NCBI RefSeq assembly: GCF_000003815.2 | Contig: NC_049991.1 | Location: forward strand, 13,885,612-13,949,611 | Direction of reading: 5' to 3' | Length of the DNA: 64,000 bases | DNA from: Branchiostoma floridae | Lineage: Eukaryota > Chordata > Leptocardii > Amphioxiformes > Branchiostomatidae | Part shown: in pieces, positions 24,501-36,500 of the stretch | Position numbering within the stretch: the first letter of the stretch is position 1 | How the letters are laid out: each line of letters starts with the position of its first letter | The notes under the pieces: generated by a model | Told to the model about the DNA's origin: nothing | The model's input: the letters and a program-made list of their open reading frames with translations, nothing else | Database searches by the model: none | Program-made: the position numbers and the translations under genes

Positions 24501-27500
24501 AGGACCGGCAACATACACGTGGTAGTCTTGTTTTGTTGTCTCTCATAGTATTTACGTCATTTGCTTTCTTCAAGGGATTACTTCATCCAATCCGACGGGT
24601 ACGGACTGGGTTCTTGTGCCTGGCAGCCTGTCTATGATCTACGTCAGCCCATCGACCAACAAGGTGTGGGGGTGCAACGCAGGGAGGCAGATCTTCCGCA
24701 GACGGGGGATCTTCAGCTACGGTGGCCGCAGGGGTGGTAAGGAAGTGTTCTTCGGAACAAATCTAGCTTGACAAATGATTGACAAAACAAAAAAGTACTT
24801 ACATGAAAAAACCGAACACATTGGTGGCATTTTGTCGGCCAGCTTTTACCTTTCTTCACTGGGCACTAGGTATGTATGTGGGAGGGGGAATGTTCCGACC
24901 AGCTTCAGTGCAGTTCATTTCCATAAACTGCACAGACAGTTCAATTCCTTACAGGAAACAGGTAAAGATGTGCATTCCCTGATATACATGAATGACCTGC
25001 CCAGACACCTTTCAATTGATACTAAAGTAGAGGGGAATTATTATGGAAGCTCATCTTTTATGGGTAGTAACCATCGTACAATGCTAAACGTTCTTCTCAC
25101 ACAAATGTATACACGGATCAAATTATCAACGACCACTGTAGCCTTCTTCAGGATCTAGACTAATGGACCAATCACTTCCGAACGTAAACTCACGAGAGTT
25201 ACAAACACTTGATCGAGAGAATTGTTCAATAGAATTGTTGGCTAAAAGTTAGTACGGCATCTTTGTTCCAGGGCGGTTCTCGTGGTTCCAGACCTCGGGT
25301 GAGTGGGCCGGTGAAGCCTCTGGGACACCGGCCAGCGAGGGAGGAGTCACGTTCGGACCGAGCAACATCTTTGACGGCAATCCACGATCGTGCTGGAAAC
25401 CAACGGGCCTGCCGCAGAACTACAACCAGTGGAGCATCATCATGAACTTCGGAGTGTCGTACCTTCTCTCCCAGATCCGCATCACGAACTACGGAGACAC
25501 CACGCACGACATCAAGTCATTCAAGCTGCAGGTGGGAAGGACTGCAGGGCTTAAGCTGTAATATACTGTTGTAGGAATGTTCTGATATATTTAGTATGAT
25601 CTTGCAAAGTTTAGATGTCTCTAAGTTTTAATTCATCCATTAACTGAATCTTAACTTCATCACAGTCCTCTCAATATCCGCAAGGTCTCGTGAATAATGC
25701 ACATTTATATTACCACTTTGAAAATCAGAAATTAATCAAATAGAATTGCTAAAATTCACTATTGAATCAACGCCATTATATGTCGCTTACAGCGATTTCA
25801 ATTTGTATGAATAGCCCTTTTCTGATTCGTTGTTGTAAACAGTCTGGCAATGCAGCCTTCCAAACGGCTGCCAGGAGGCATTTATGCCTTGTTGTTTTGA
25901 ATAAACCAGTCTACCACTACCACTGCAGGTCTCAGCCACGGGTAGCCCGTACAACTGGCAGGACGCGCTCGTGGTTCCCTCGGTGACAGCAGGAAGCATT
26001 GAGCCGCAGGAGTTTGACATCTCGCCGGTAACGGGTCAGTACTGGCGTCTGTTCATCACCGCCACACACTCCGGGAGCGCGCCATGGCTGGTCGGCGTCG
26101 CCTTCAACGGGATACAAGCAGGTAGGTTTGGTTCCCTGAAAACCTTATATACAGGGTTGCAAAAACCCAATTTGTTTTATATATTTCAAACCTGAACGGC
26201 GTCAGATTGTCTTATGGCCCTACTGTGGCAATTTTTGTCGTATTGAGGTCACCTGAGTGGCGCCGACTGGCAGCTCGCTCAAGACCCTTGCGATTTAGCC
26301 CCGCCTATTGTAAGCTCCTCGCAATTCAGCCCCTGGCTGCCAAGAGAGAGTAGTCGGCTCACCCAATACCGATACAAATACCAAATACCAGATTCATCGA
26401 GGCATATTTGTAGGAATGGCTTTTTGTCAACGATATTAAATTCTTTGGTCTATTCATGTTCTGCTCATGATGATATCAATATTAATGATGTTATAGGATG
26501 ATCGATTTACTTAAGATTTCTCTTCAAGCGTGTACAAAGTTCACATACAGTTCTTAAACGGAATAGATTTTGTATCTAAGCAAAAACAGGAAAAGTTGAG
26601 CTTGTGAACTATCTTTATAACCGTATTTACCGTACCTAGGCGTTTGTCCGAGTGGGTGGTCATCGGGAGGCTACTTGTGCTACCGAGCCTTCGCGGATAG
26701 CGTAGACGCCGCCACAGCCGCTACCAACTGCGGTGTCGCTGGAGGCAGGCTGGCAACAGTCAAGCACAGGACCATCAACAACCTCCTGGTGCGCCTGAAG
26801 AACGCCGTTGACTCTAACGCTGACTTCTGGATCGGGTTGAGCGATAAGGAAACGGAAGGCGTCTGGATGTGGTCTGACGGTACGGTGTCCAGCGGGTTCA
26901 ACGCGTGGGCTCCTGGCGAACCCAATAACGCGGGCAACGAGGACTGTGTCCACTACTGGAGCCACAGCAAAGGAGCCAGTCAGCGAGATCTGTGGAACGA
27001 CATTGGCTGTAGCCACAGCAAGAAATACCTCTGCGAACGAGGTATGTATACGTTAAAAACTGCTATCACAGAATCCTGGTTGATAAGTTCCTCGAAGTGA
27101 TGCTCACCTATTTATGTAATGTTTTTTCATCAACTTGTAGAGACACAATCTGAAAAGAAATGATGATGCATATATGCATTTTACTGATTTCAATAGTAAG
27201 GGTTAGTGGAGAGTCTGATGGTGGCACTCGTCGTTCGGGATCGGGAGCAGAAGGTTCCGATTCTACAGTTAAGTTAGTAAAGATCAATATTCATGCTACA
27301 CTGAGAGGAGTTTTATTCTGGCTATCTTACTAATTATTCAACAAACTCATTAACCTGTGCCATCTATCTTAGGCTCTTTTACATATGCCTCTTTCTCTAA
27401 ATACTTAGCACACGGCATACCGATAGTAACAACTAATTCATAACATGTTTCTATGATAGATATCGGAGCTGGCGGAGAAGGAGGAGGATCAGGATCAGGA

Positions 27501-30500
27501 GGAGCGGGAGCAGGAGGATCAGGAGGAGGAGCTGGCACTGGAGAAGGTTTGCTCTTACGACTAACTACGTCTATTGGTGAAATGTCTGTGAAATCGAACC
27601 ATAACGTTGGTGACCTATATGCAGCACACATATACATGTTATCAAGCAAAGTTCTTTTGAGGAGAATACCTAATCTATTCAGCCGGTATGCTTGCCGCAT
27701 TTCGGTGTAACACATCACCTTCCGATGGTTACTTATGCTACATAATAAATTAGGTTATATAGTTGTTGTTGTTTTTTTACTTAATGGTCACCACGTAACA
27801 AGATCTAGACCTGAAGGTCATTTCAAGGTGCATGACCCGAATGCAATTCCAATGTTATTGTTCACATTGTAACTGTAACAGCATTTCTAAGTCGGAAATA
27901 CCAGCTCAATTGCTCACTAGGAGTGAGAACTAACTGGCCCAGTAGGTGAAACAGGGGTGACGAAGGCTGCTCCGGGAAAATTCCCTACTCCATGTATTAA
28001 TCGGAATCGGTCCAGATCATCATCTCGATGTTTTTTCTGTACTGTTTATTCACAGTTCCTCACAGATGGAACTCAAATCTTCGCTGTGGATCGGAGTTCC
28101 CGGCTCCTTTGGCCACTCCCGGTGAGTGCAACCCGGAAGGAGCCTTCCCGTGCTGCTCTCCTCACAACTGGTGCGGCATCACACCCAACCACTGCACCTG
28201 CGACGGCTGCATCGACTATAGACCTAGGCCAGGTACCGGTAAGCATCTAATTTCTCAACATGGGCGTTTGCGTGGTAAATGTTCGCTGAAGAGAAACATG
28301 CGAAGCTGAGCCGATGAAGAGAAACATACTGAGCTAAGCTGATGTTTGTGAAGTAATTGATTGCTTTCTGAAATTTCGTCGTCGTATAAAATGGTATTAG
28401 CTCGGAAAGGAATACATTGTGACGATACAAGACGATGGGGTGAGGGGACTACTTGGTGTGGCTAAAAAAGCAAGCCGTATACGTAGCTAAAGCCCCAAAT
28501 CCAACGGCGTCGGCAGCATACATGAAGGCTATTTGGTTGAGGCAATCATTTTTTTTTTCATTTTGAATTTCACCTTGATTAGGTGCTGGAGGAAGTGGAG
28601 GCGGCATCAGCGGTGGTGGCGGAGGAGGAGGAGGAGCTGCGGGAGGAGGAGGAGGAGGTACAGGAGTTATAGATGGAGGAGCAGGAGTAGGATCAGGAGC
28701 AGGAACAGGCGGAGCAGGAGCTGCAGGAGGAGGAGGCGGAGGCGGAGCCATAGGAGGAGGAGGAGGGGCCATAGGAGGAGGATCCATAGGAGGAGGAGGA
28801 GCAATAGGAGGAGGAGGAGCAATAGGAGGAGGAGGAGCAATAGGAGGAGGAGGAGGAGCAACAGGAGGAGGAGGATCCATAGGAGGAGGAGGATCCATAG
28901 GAGGAGGAGCAATAGGAGGCGGAGGAGCAATAGGAGGAGGAGGAGCTGTAGGAGCAGGAGCAACTATCGTCATTCCAGCTGACAAAGTCGGTGAGCAACA
29001 CACTTCAACAAAGCTTATTTGGGGAATTTGTCTTTACTTTTTTTCAATGTGTACGTTCAGTGACACCAAAAGAACAGCAAATATGGTTGTATATAAGTAG
29101 CATCATTGTTGTTTGTATGAACGTTTATTAATCGTCAGTGTACAATATCAACGTTACGTGTAATGTTTACCATTCCTGTATGACAGGGACGGGATGGGGA
29201 ATGATGGATGGACAGCTCCACTGGGTAACAGTGGGAGGCAGCGGTGTGTGGGGCATCCGGGGGGAACACGACATCTACTTCCGCCTCGGCACGTTCATGA
29301 ACGAGGGCTCCCCCGGCACGGAGTGGCAGAAGGTGGACGGCGACATGGGATGGGTCTTCTCCGGGAACGGCATCGTCTGGAGCATCGACTTCGACTACAA
29401 GGTGTACGTCCGACTCGGTACGTGATCGTTATCTATAGATGTTTATTTCTGTAAATGCATACGATAGAACGTGTGAAACCTGAGGAACGATTTGATCATT
29501 TGGAGGAAAGAGATGCGACGAAGGAAGAAATTTGGTATGCATCAGTGACAGCCATGATGCATCACAATACTAATTAAATAGACTTGTCGGCGTCAGAGTC
29601 ACAAGCTTTCCATAGAAAGAAAATAATCCGAAAAAACATGCTAGTTAGGAAGTATGGTACTAGAAACGGAAGTAGAGGTATTGTTGTAAACGTAATAGTA
29701 GTACTTTGACAAACATTGACTGTTCATCAACCTCGCTGAACCCGCGTCCTGAAAATTGCGGTCAGAATTTTGTCACTGTTATTAACAAAAATGCTCTAAA
29801 ATAGAACAAGTGAGTCTGTGCATAAGCGGCAGTGCGGATTTCTATAATTCACAACTCCCCCTATCCCAACCAGGCATCGACGGAGGCCATCAATGGGGCA
29901 CCAGCTGGAAGGAGATCGCGGGGAAAACCATGAAGTCTCTGTGTGTCAGCTCCGCCAGCAACAAGGTGTGGGGCGTGGACACTGATGGAGCGGTGTACCG
30001 GAGGACAGGCATCGCTGCTGGAAACTTAGAAGGTAAAGATTTCTCAGGGATGACTAGTACCATTTTTGTGACATAGATTCATGTATATTACCAAAAGATC
30101 ACGACTCAGCACCATGACCTGTATTCAGGTGTCCATGTGAACATGGACACAAAAAGACGTTATAGACTAGAATCATAAGGTGGTACAAGTTACGTAATTA
30201 AGCACGCGGGATTGCATGCATTGTCTCCGACCGCCTCTAAAAGTTGGTTTGGAGTGTTTAAATGTTGGCATGTCGTTACTTCGCTACGATAACTTAGCAG
30301 GTATATTTGCATGTGACGCCTGGCAGGTATATTTGCATGTGACAGCAGAAATCTGCAAAGCCCGACCGGCCTACGGAAAATGAGTAAATCACATAAATCA
30401 ACTGGAGTTTGCATAATGAGATCCAACCATATTCTATAGGCACGGATTGGGAGGCCGTGGGTGGCGGCGATGCCGTTGAAGGCGGTTTTTCGTACGTGTC

Positions 30501-33500
30501 CAACGGGTACTCGGGCGTGTGGGCGATCTCAGCCACCGGCAGGGTCTACTACCGCGAGGGCACCTACGGGTCACTGGGCGCCGCGGTGGGAAGCGCCTGG
30601 GTGGAGGTCAGCGGAGTCATCCTGGTACAGATCACTGTGGGGTACGACGTGATTTGGGGAGTGAACAGCGAAGGCCAGATCTTCGTCAGGATCGGTAAGG
30701 ACTCACGGTGTTATGAAAATAGGAAGCGTGCTTTCTTTTCACTTTGTCTACCGCTTGTGTGCTAATATCGGAGAGTGATTTTGATAACATGCACATAGGG
30801 GCCCGGAAAGAACACTCAATACAGAATATACATTTTATTGTTAACGATGGGGCATATCACACGGGACTGCATATTAGGCCCCAACATCTCCAACCGGGAC
30901 CTGCTAGAAGCTAATGAGACGGCAATGCCCTGGCTGCAGTACTGGCACGGAACGATATGATGATGATGACTGTTAGCGATGTTTGTTTTGTACCAATGTT
31001 TCATGGATGATTTCATACCTTATGATCCATGACAGGCCCTAATAATCGTTGCTTCCCTCTATTGTGATTCCTAGTATCACACTAACTTCACCGTACAATC
31101 TGCACAATAGGACTATCTGTTCAACATCCACGAGGAGCACAATGGGGGATGATTGAAGGGAGTCTGTCTCAAGTCTACGTCAGTTCCACGTCCAACCGTC
31201 TGTGGGGCTGTAACAGTGACGACAACATCTGGCGACGGGAGGGAATCTCCGCAGTAGGCGTCACTGGTAAGGCGTGCCTCATCTTGATATCAGTGTCCAT
31301 CAATGTACGTTAAGTTACGTTTCCATTAACAATATATTGTGACTGACACCTTTTCAGCTTACTTCATGGAACTCCTCATTATCTATCTATTTATTTCTGT
31401 TTTAAATAGCCAGCATGGCCCATTCACAGTGAACACTGCTTTACAGTAGGGCCCTGGAAGACAAACATAACCTGCAACATCGAAACATACGTGACATTGA
31501 ACACATTATACATAGAAAACATACGCAGAACGTGTCAAAGCAGTAATCCATACTCATAACCCATACGTCATACGCTTAAATGTTACAATGTTTGTAGCTG
31601 TTTTCATTGCCAAAGGAAGATCATTCTACCATCAAATGTCTCCTCCTTGTCTTTATTAGCCGCTCGGTTCAGGTGGCTGCTGTCCACGCCAGAATGGGCC
31701 GTCGCCGCCTCAGGCACTCCATGGGTCAACGGCGGGGTCACGTATGACGCTGGCAAGACTCTGGATATGGATCTCCACACCTTCTGGAACCCGCAGGAGC
31801 TGGCCAAGGACTTCAACCAGTGGTACATCATCTTCAACTTCGGCATCACCTACACGATCTCCAGGTTCACCATCAACAACTACGGGGACACCACGCACGA
31901 CATCAAGGCGTTCAAGCTGCAGACGTCGGCCACGGGTGAGCCGTACAACTGGGTGGACGTGCTAACTGTGACGGACGCTGCCGCGGGAACTCACGAGACC
32001 CAGCGCTTCAGAGGGTTTGCAGCGACCAGTCAGTACTGGCGTCTGTACATCACCGCAACTCACTCCGGATTTCAGCCGTGGCTGAAGGGAGTCGGCTTCT
32101 ATGGCATGATGGCAGGTAAGAGCGAGAAAATAGGATCCAGAATTAACATCAACCCTCGTAATTCCATCGGGTGCCATAATACCGCCCTAAAAAAAAAGCA
32201 CGAGTTTAAAGTGATTTAAAGAGATGGCCATTGCAGCATCAGTAATCCTGACACATCAGATATTTAGATGTTCAAGATAATCTTGATAAAGCCTCTTTAA
32301 AAGTTTTTTTTATGCGGCGGTATCATGGCACCCATGGTGAAATTATGAGAGTTGATGTTATAGTAAGTAACATACTAATCAAACATTAAAGCAGGATTAA
32401 TCCATAATTTCTAACTGGAAAATATAACTATTTCGCATTGTGTCGGATAGTATAGTTTAATTCCAAACCGGGGCCAGGCCGGGCTGTTTGTGGAAACGAA
32501 AAATAGAAATGTATACGTAAAACATACACGGTCATTCTCTTTACGTCTTGTGTGCTTGCATTTAGGGGTTTGTGCGGGCGGTTGGTCTTCCGCCGGAGCG
32601 ATATGCTACCGCGGCTACGGTGAAACTCTGACCTGGCACCAGGCCGAGCTCAAGTGCAGACAGGAGGGCGGCCGCCTGGCCAGCGTCAAGCACCCCGCTT
32701 TCCATCAGTTTGTCGTCGCACTGAAGAACTCGCTGGACCCCAACAGTGACTTCTGGATCGGCCTGAACGATGAAGGTACATGAATGATAAGAAATATGTT
32801 TGAAGCGAAAATGTCTATACTTTCCTGTAATGGAGGTCAAATATGAAAAAGGACCTACAGGATGGAGGTGAACGAAGGTTTGTGAATGACCACTTACGAC
32901 ATGTAACATTTCCAGTGTAACTTTGCAGATTGTTGAGTGTCTGCATAGCACGTTTTCTGTCCTTTAGCCGGAACCAATGAAGTATCTTCAGAATCTATAC
33001 TCTTTGCACTTCTTACCCCCACCTGTTCAATACTACAACTCGGATTAAGAGTTAAGCATGTCATTCATGATATTGTAGCATCTCATTCCCGTTCCCGTCC
33101 ACAGTTTCAGAGGGAGTGTGGTCTTGGACAGACCAGACTGGCGTCAGTCAGTACAGTGCTTGGGCCCCTGGTGAGCCCAACAACGCGCAGAACGAGGACT
33201 GCGGACACTACAACAAGCACAGCCATTCGAACGCGGACCACAAAGACCTCTGGAACGACATCGATTGTGACCGGAAGTTTAAGTTCATCTGTGAACAAGG
33301 TTGGTTGTTATTTAGCGAGTTATTCACATCACTTCTAGCACATTTAAGCCACAAATTTCCAGTCATTATTTTTTCTCATCAACCATTGGCACAGATTACT
33401 GCATAATGCTACGGAAAATTTGGAGAATCAGAATGGAATTTTAAATCCGAGGTACAAATAGCTTACAGCATATATTGATACTTTAGGCTTTGGATGTTGT

Positions 33501-36500
33501 GTAAAACACTTCAGTTACAACCTTGTCGACCGTCTTATTAGTAATACGTTCTGTCGATGAAGGTTAGACATCCAGGTAATAAGATACGCCAAAACGTATT
33601 TACTCAAGCAACTGGATATGGTTTAAATGGTCAGACGTTTCCACCGCATCCACCAGTTTCGTCAGTGACACTGAAGTGATCTGGAAGAAACAGATCTTAT
33701 ATACCCTAACTATGAATGAATACAATTTTAGATGTCCAACAGGAAACGTTGTATTGTAAGACTTTTTGTTTTCTTTTGGAATCCAAATTGTCTTCAGCCT
33801 AAAATTGTCTTACAGTACAACCGTTATATAACACCTGTTTCTTCCAGATCACTTCAGTGTCACTGACGAAAACTGGTGCATGCCAGTTGAAATGTCTGAC
33901 CGTTTGAAAACTCAAGCAACTGGATATGGTTTTGGAAAGTTTCCAAAACCATATCCAGTTGCTTGAGTAGACTACTTTTTTGAGTAATACGTTATGTTTC
34001 ACATGTACGATTACAAGCTTCACAACTTCATTCAACCTATTGACTAATCAATGTTGTTCTCCATCATCCCAGCCGTTCTTCCTCCTGGTTCGGTAGTCAC
34101 TGAGGAAGTTGTTGAAGGGACTGAGACTCACACCGAGACTGAGACTCACACTGAGACTCAAACTGGGACTCACACTGTCACTGAGACTCACACTGAGGTC
34201 ATCCAAATTCCTGGTAAGACGATTGCACAATATGTAACACATCACAGCTTTTTTGCAGGACGTTGAAATAGACGTGGACTGTGTAAAATGGACCTCCAGA
34301 ATGTGTCTTGATTCGTAGCGTATGAAGTTTGGGGTTTGATGATTGCTTCTTAATTGGAACCTTCAAAGGAGTTCAAAACTTATCTAGTACTGTGGAAGCC
34401 GTTTAATTGCACACCCAATTTCCAGCGTATTTCGTACAATTATCCAGGATGTGCAACAGTACGAAGTTATCCAGCTGGTCCGCACCAGTTTGAGATTTTG
34501 GAATTCTGTGCAATTAACAGAAGTTTGTGATAATCTGTCATGCCATTAACTGGCTTCTACTGGATTGTTTTTGCTGTTCCAGCACCTACATGTTCGGCCA
34601 AGGCCAACATCATCCTGCTTGTGGACGGGTCCAAGAGCGTCACTTACCTGAACTTCCCTAACGTCCTGAAGTTCATCCTGAAACTGGCGGCAGGATTCGA
34701 GATAGGTCCGAATGCTGCCAAACTTGGAGTGTACCAATACGGCTCGGACGTGCGCACGGAGTTTCCAATTGGCCAGTACAACACTAGGGAGGTAGGTAAT
34801 TTCTGACTAAGCAACGTCAGAGACTATGGCATGCACCTGTCCACAGCTAAATTCTTGAAAGAAAATGCACACGTTAACATATATGGAGTGTACTACATAT
34901 ACTCTTACATGCCACATAAACGTCTACGTTGAAATGATAGGAAATGTCTTGAAGACTATTCATAAAGATTCAGACACAATTTACTCTTCCCGATTGTACC
35001 TTTTCAAGTTATCTTATTGTGTTTAGTGTTTATGTTCTCATCTAATTTCATTCCATTTCATTTCTAAAGACGAAGATGCTTGTCTACCATTCGTCAAAGG
35101 TGACTGAAAATTTACGATCTATCAATTATGTTTGTGTGTGTGCTTCAGGACGTTCTGAATGCCGTACTCAATATCCAGTACATGAACCAGTGGGGTACAT
35201 TTACGGGGAAGGCCCTTGAAGAGGTATACAAGACATTCCCTGCTGGCGACGACGCGAAGAAGGTAATTACAACATATACTATCTATCTAGGTAACTCATT
35301 TGATAGCTGTTTTTCAGACTTCTACATAATCTGTAAAGGAAACAAGTACGACGTAAATTTTTCAGTCAAGTGAAGGCCGAAAATATGTGTCTTTGATAGA
35401 GATATACTACACGTTTGCTTTATCACACAATGATGTTCTTGTATATTCAAGATCGGTACGTAGATAAAGTAGTCATTTGCTTCATATAACAAGCTATCTA
35501 CCACCAAAAAAATCAAGATCATAGCATGTCCAGGTAGAAATATACAAAAAATGCTGCACTACCAAGGTCACATACTAGGGGGTCCAAAATCAACCTTGAC
35601 CTTTGTCTTTCCATCACCTACCCACAGAACAAATACCATCGTAATCCATCTAGAGGTTCTTTAGTTATGCTGACTACAAAAAATCCTAACACACAAACAC
35701 ACACAGGCACGCAGACACACAGACAGACACACCCAAAACAATATCTCCATTTTCATTGAGCTAACAAAAGAAAATGATATTTCTTAAAGGTTGTCATCAT
35801 TATCACGGACGGGAAGGCCATGGATGAAGAGGTCCTGCGGAAAGCGTCACAGGATGTAAAAGCTGACGGTGCAATGATATGTGCTGTTGGTGTGGGCGGC
35901 TTCAGGCTGAAGGAGCTAAGTGTAAGGAGAAGTACTTATTACATACATACATTAACGGGACTAAGCTAGTACATATATTTCACTCCGTAGGGCCCTATCT
36001 GACATAGCTTGCTCTAGGTTTTCAAAATCAATACCAGAGTCTTTAGTTAAAGTGTCCGTAAAAGTCAAACTCCTGCAATGTACCCTGCCACTTAGTTTCC
36101 ATAGAAGAACAGAAGACACTAATTCCTGTTTTGCTCGTCAACAGTGTCCCGCAAATTTTACCCTTCGGTGAGTCAGTTTCTGAGATAGCTGTGGAAGACT
36201 TCCATATATGGTTTTGAGTATGGCATGTTGAGTCCAAGATATGTTCTGTGCTCTGCGAAGTAACTTGGTGTAAGGGCTGTACTGCAATGAATCTAAGAGT
36301 TCATAAGTAACATTACTGGACCACTGGAACTCAGATCCCTATCCGGGGAATATTTACAAAGGGTTGATAACTTCAAATATTTTGGATCCTACATCATTTG
36401 TCCCAAAAAGGACTTTGAATCTGGGAAGCTCTAGCATGGGAAGCAAGCAACAAATTGGACAAAATCTGGATTGTAATATCCCTAACAAACTGAAGATCCA

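Noticed and set aside
28449-29003. Antisense Pro-rich (184 aa), Leu-rich and Ser-rich frames
   Set aside because: They are shadows of the Gly-coding minisatellite exon on the plus strand; low-complexity DNA keeps all frames open.
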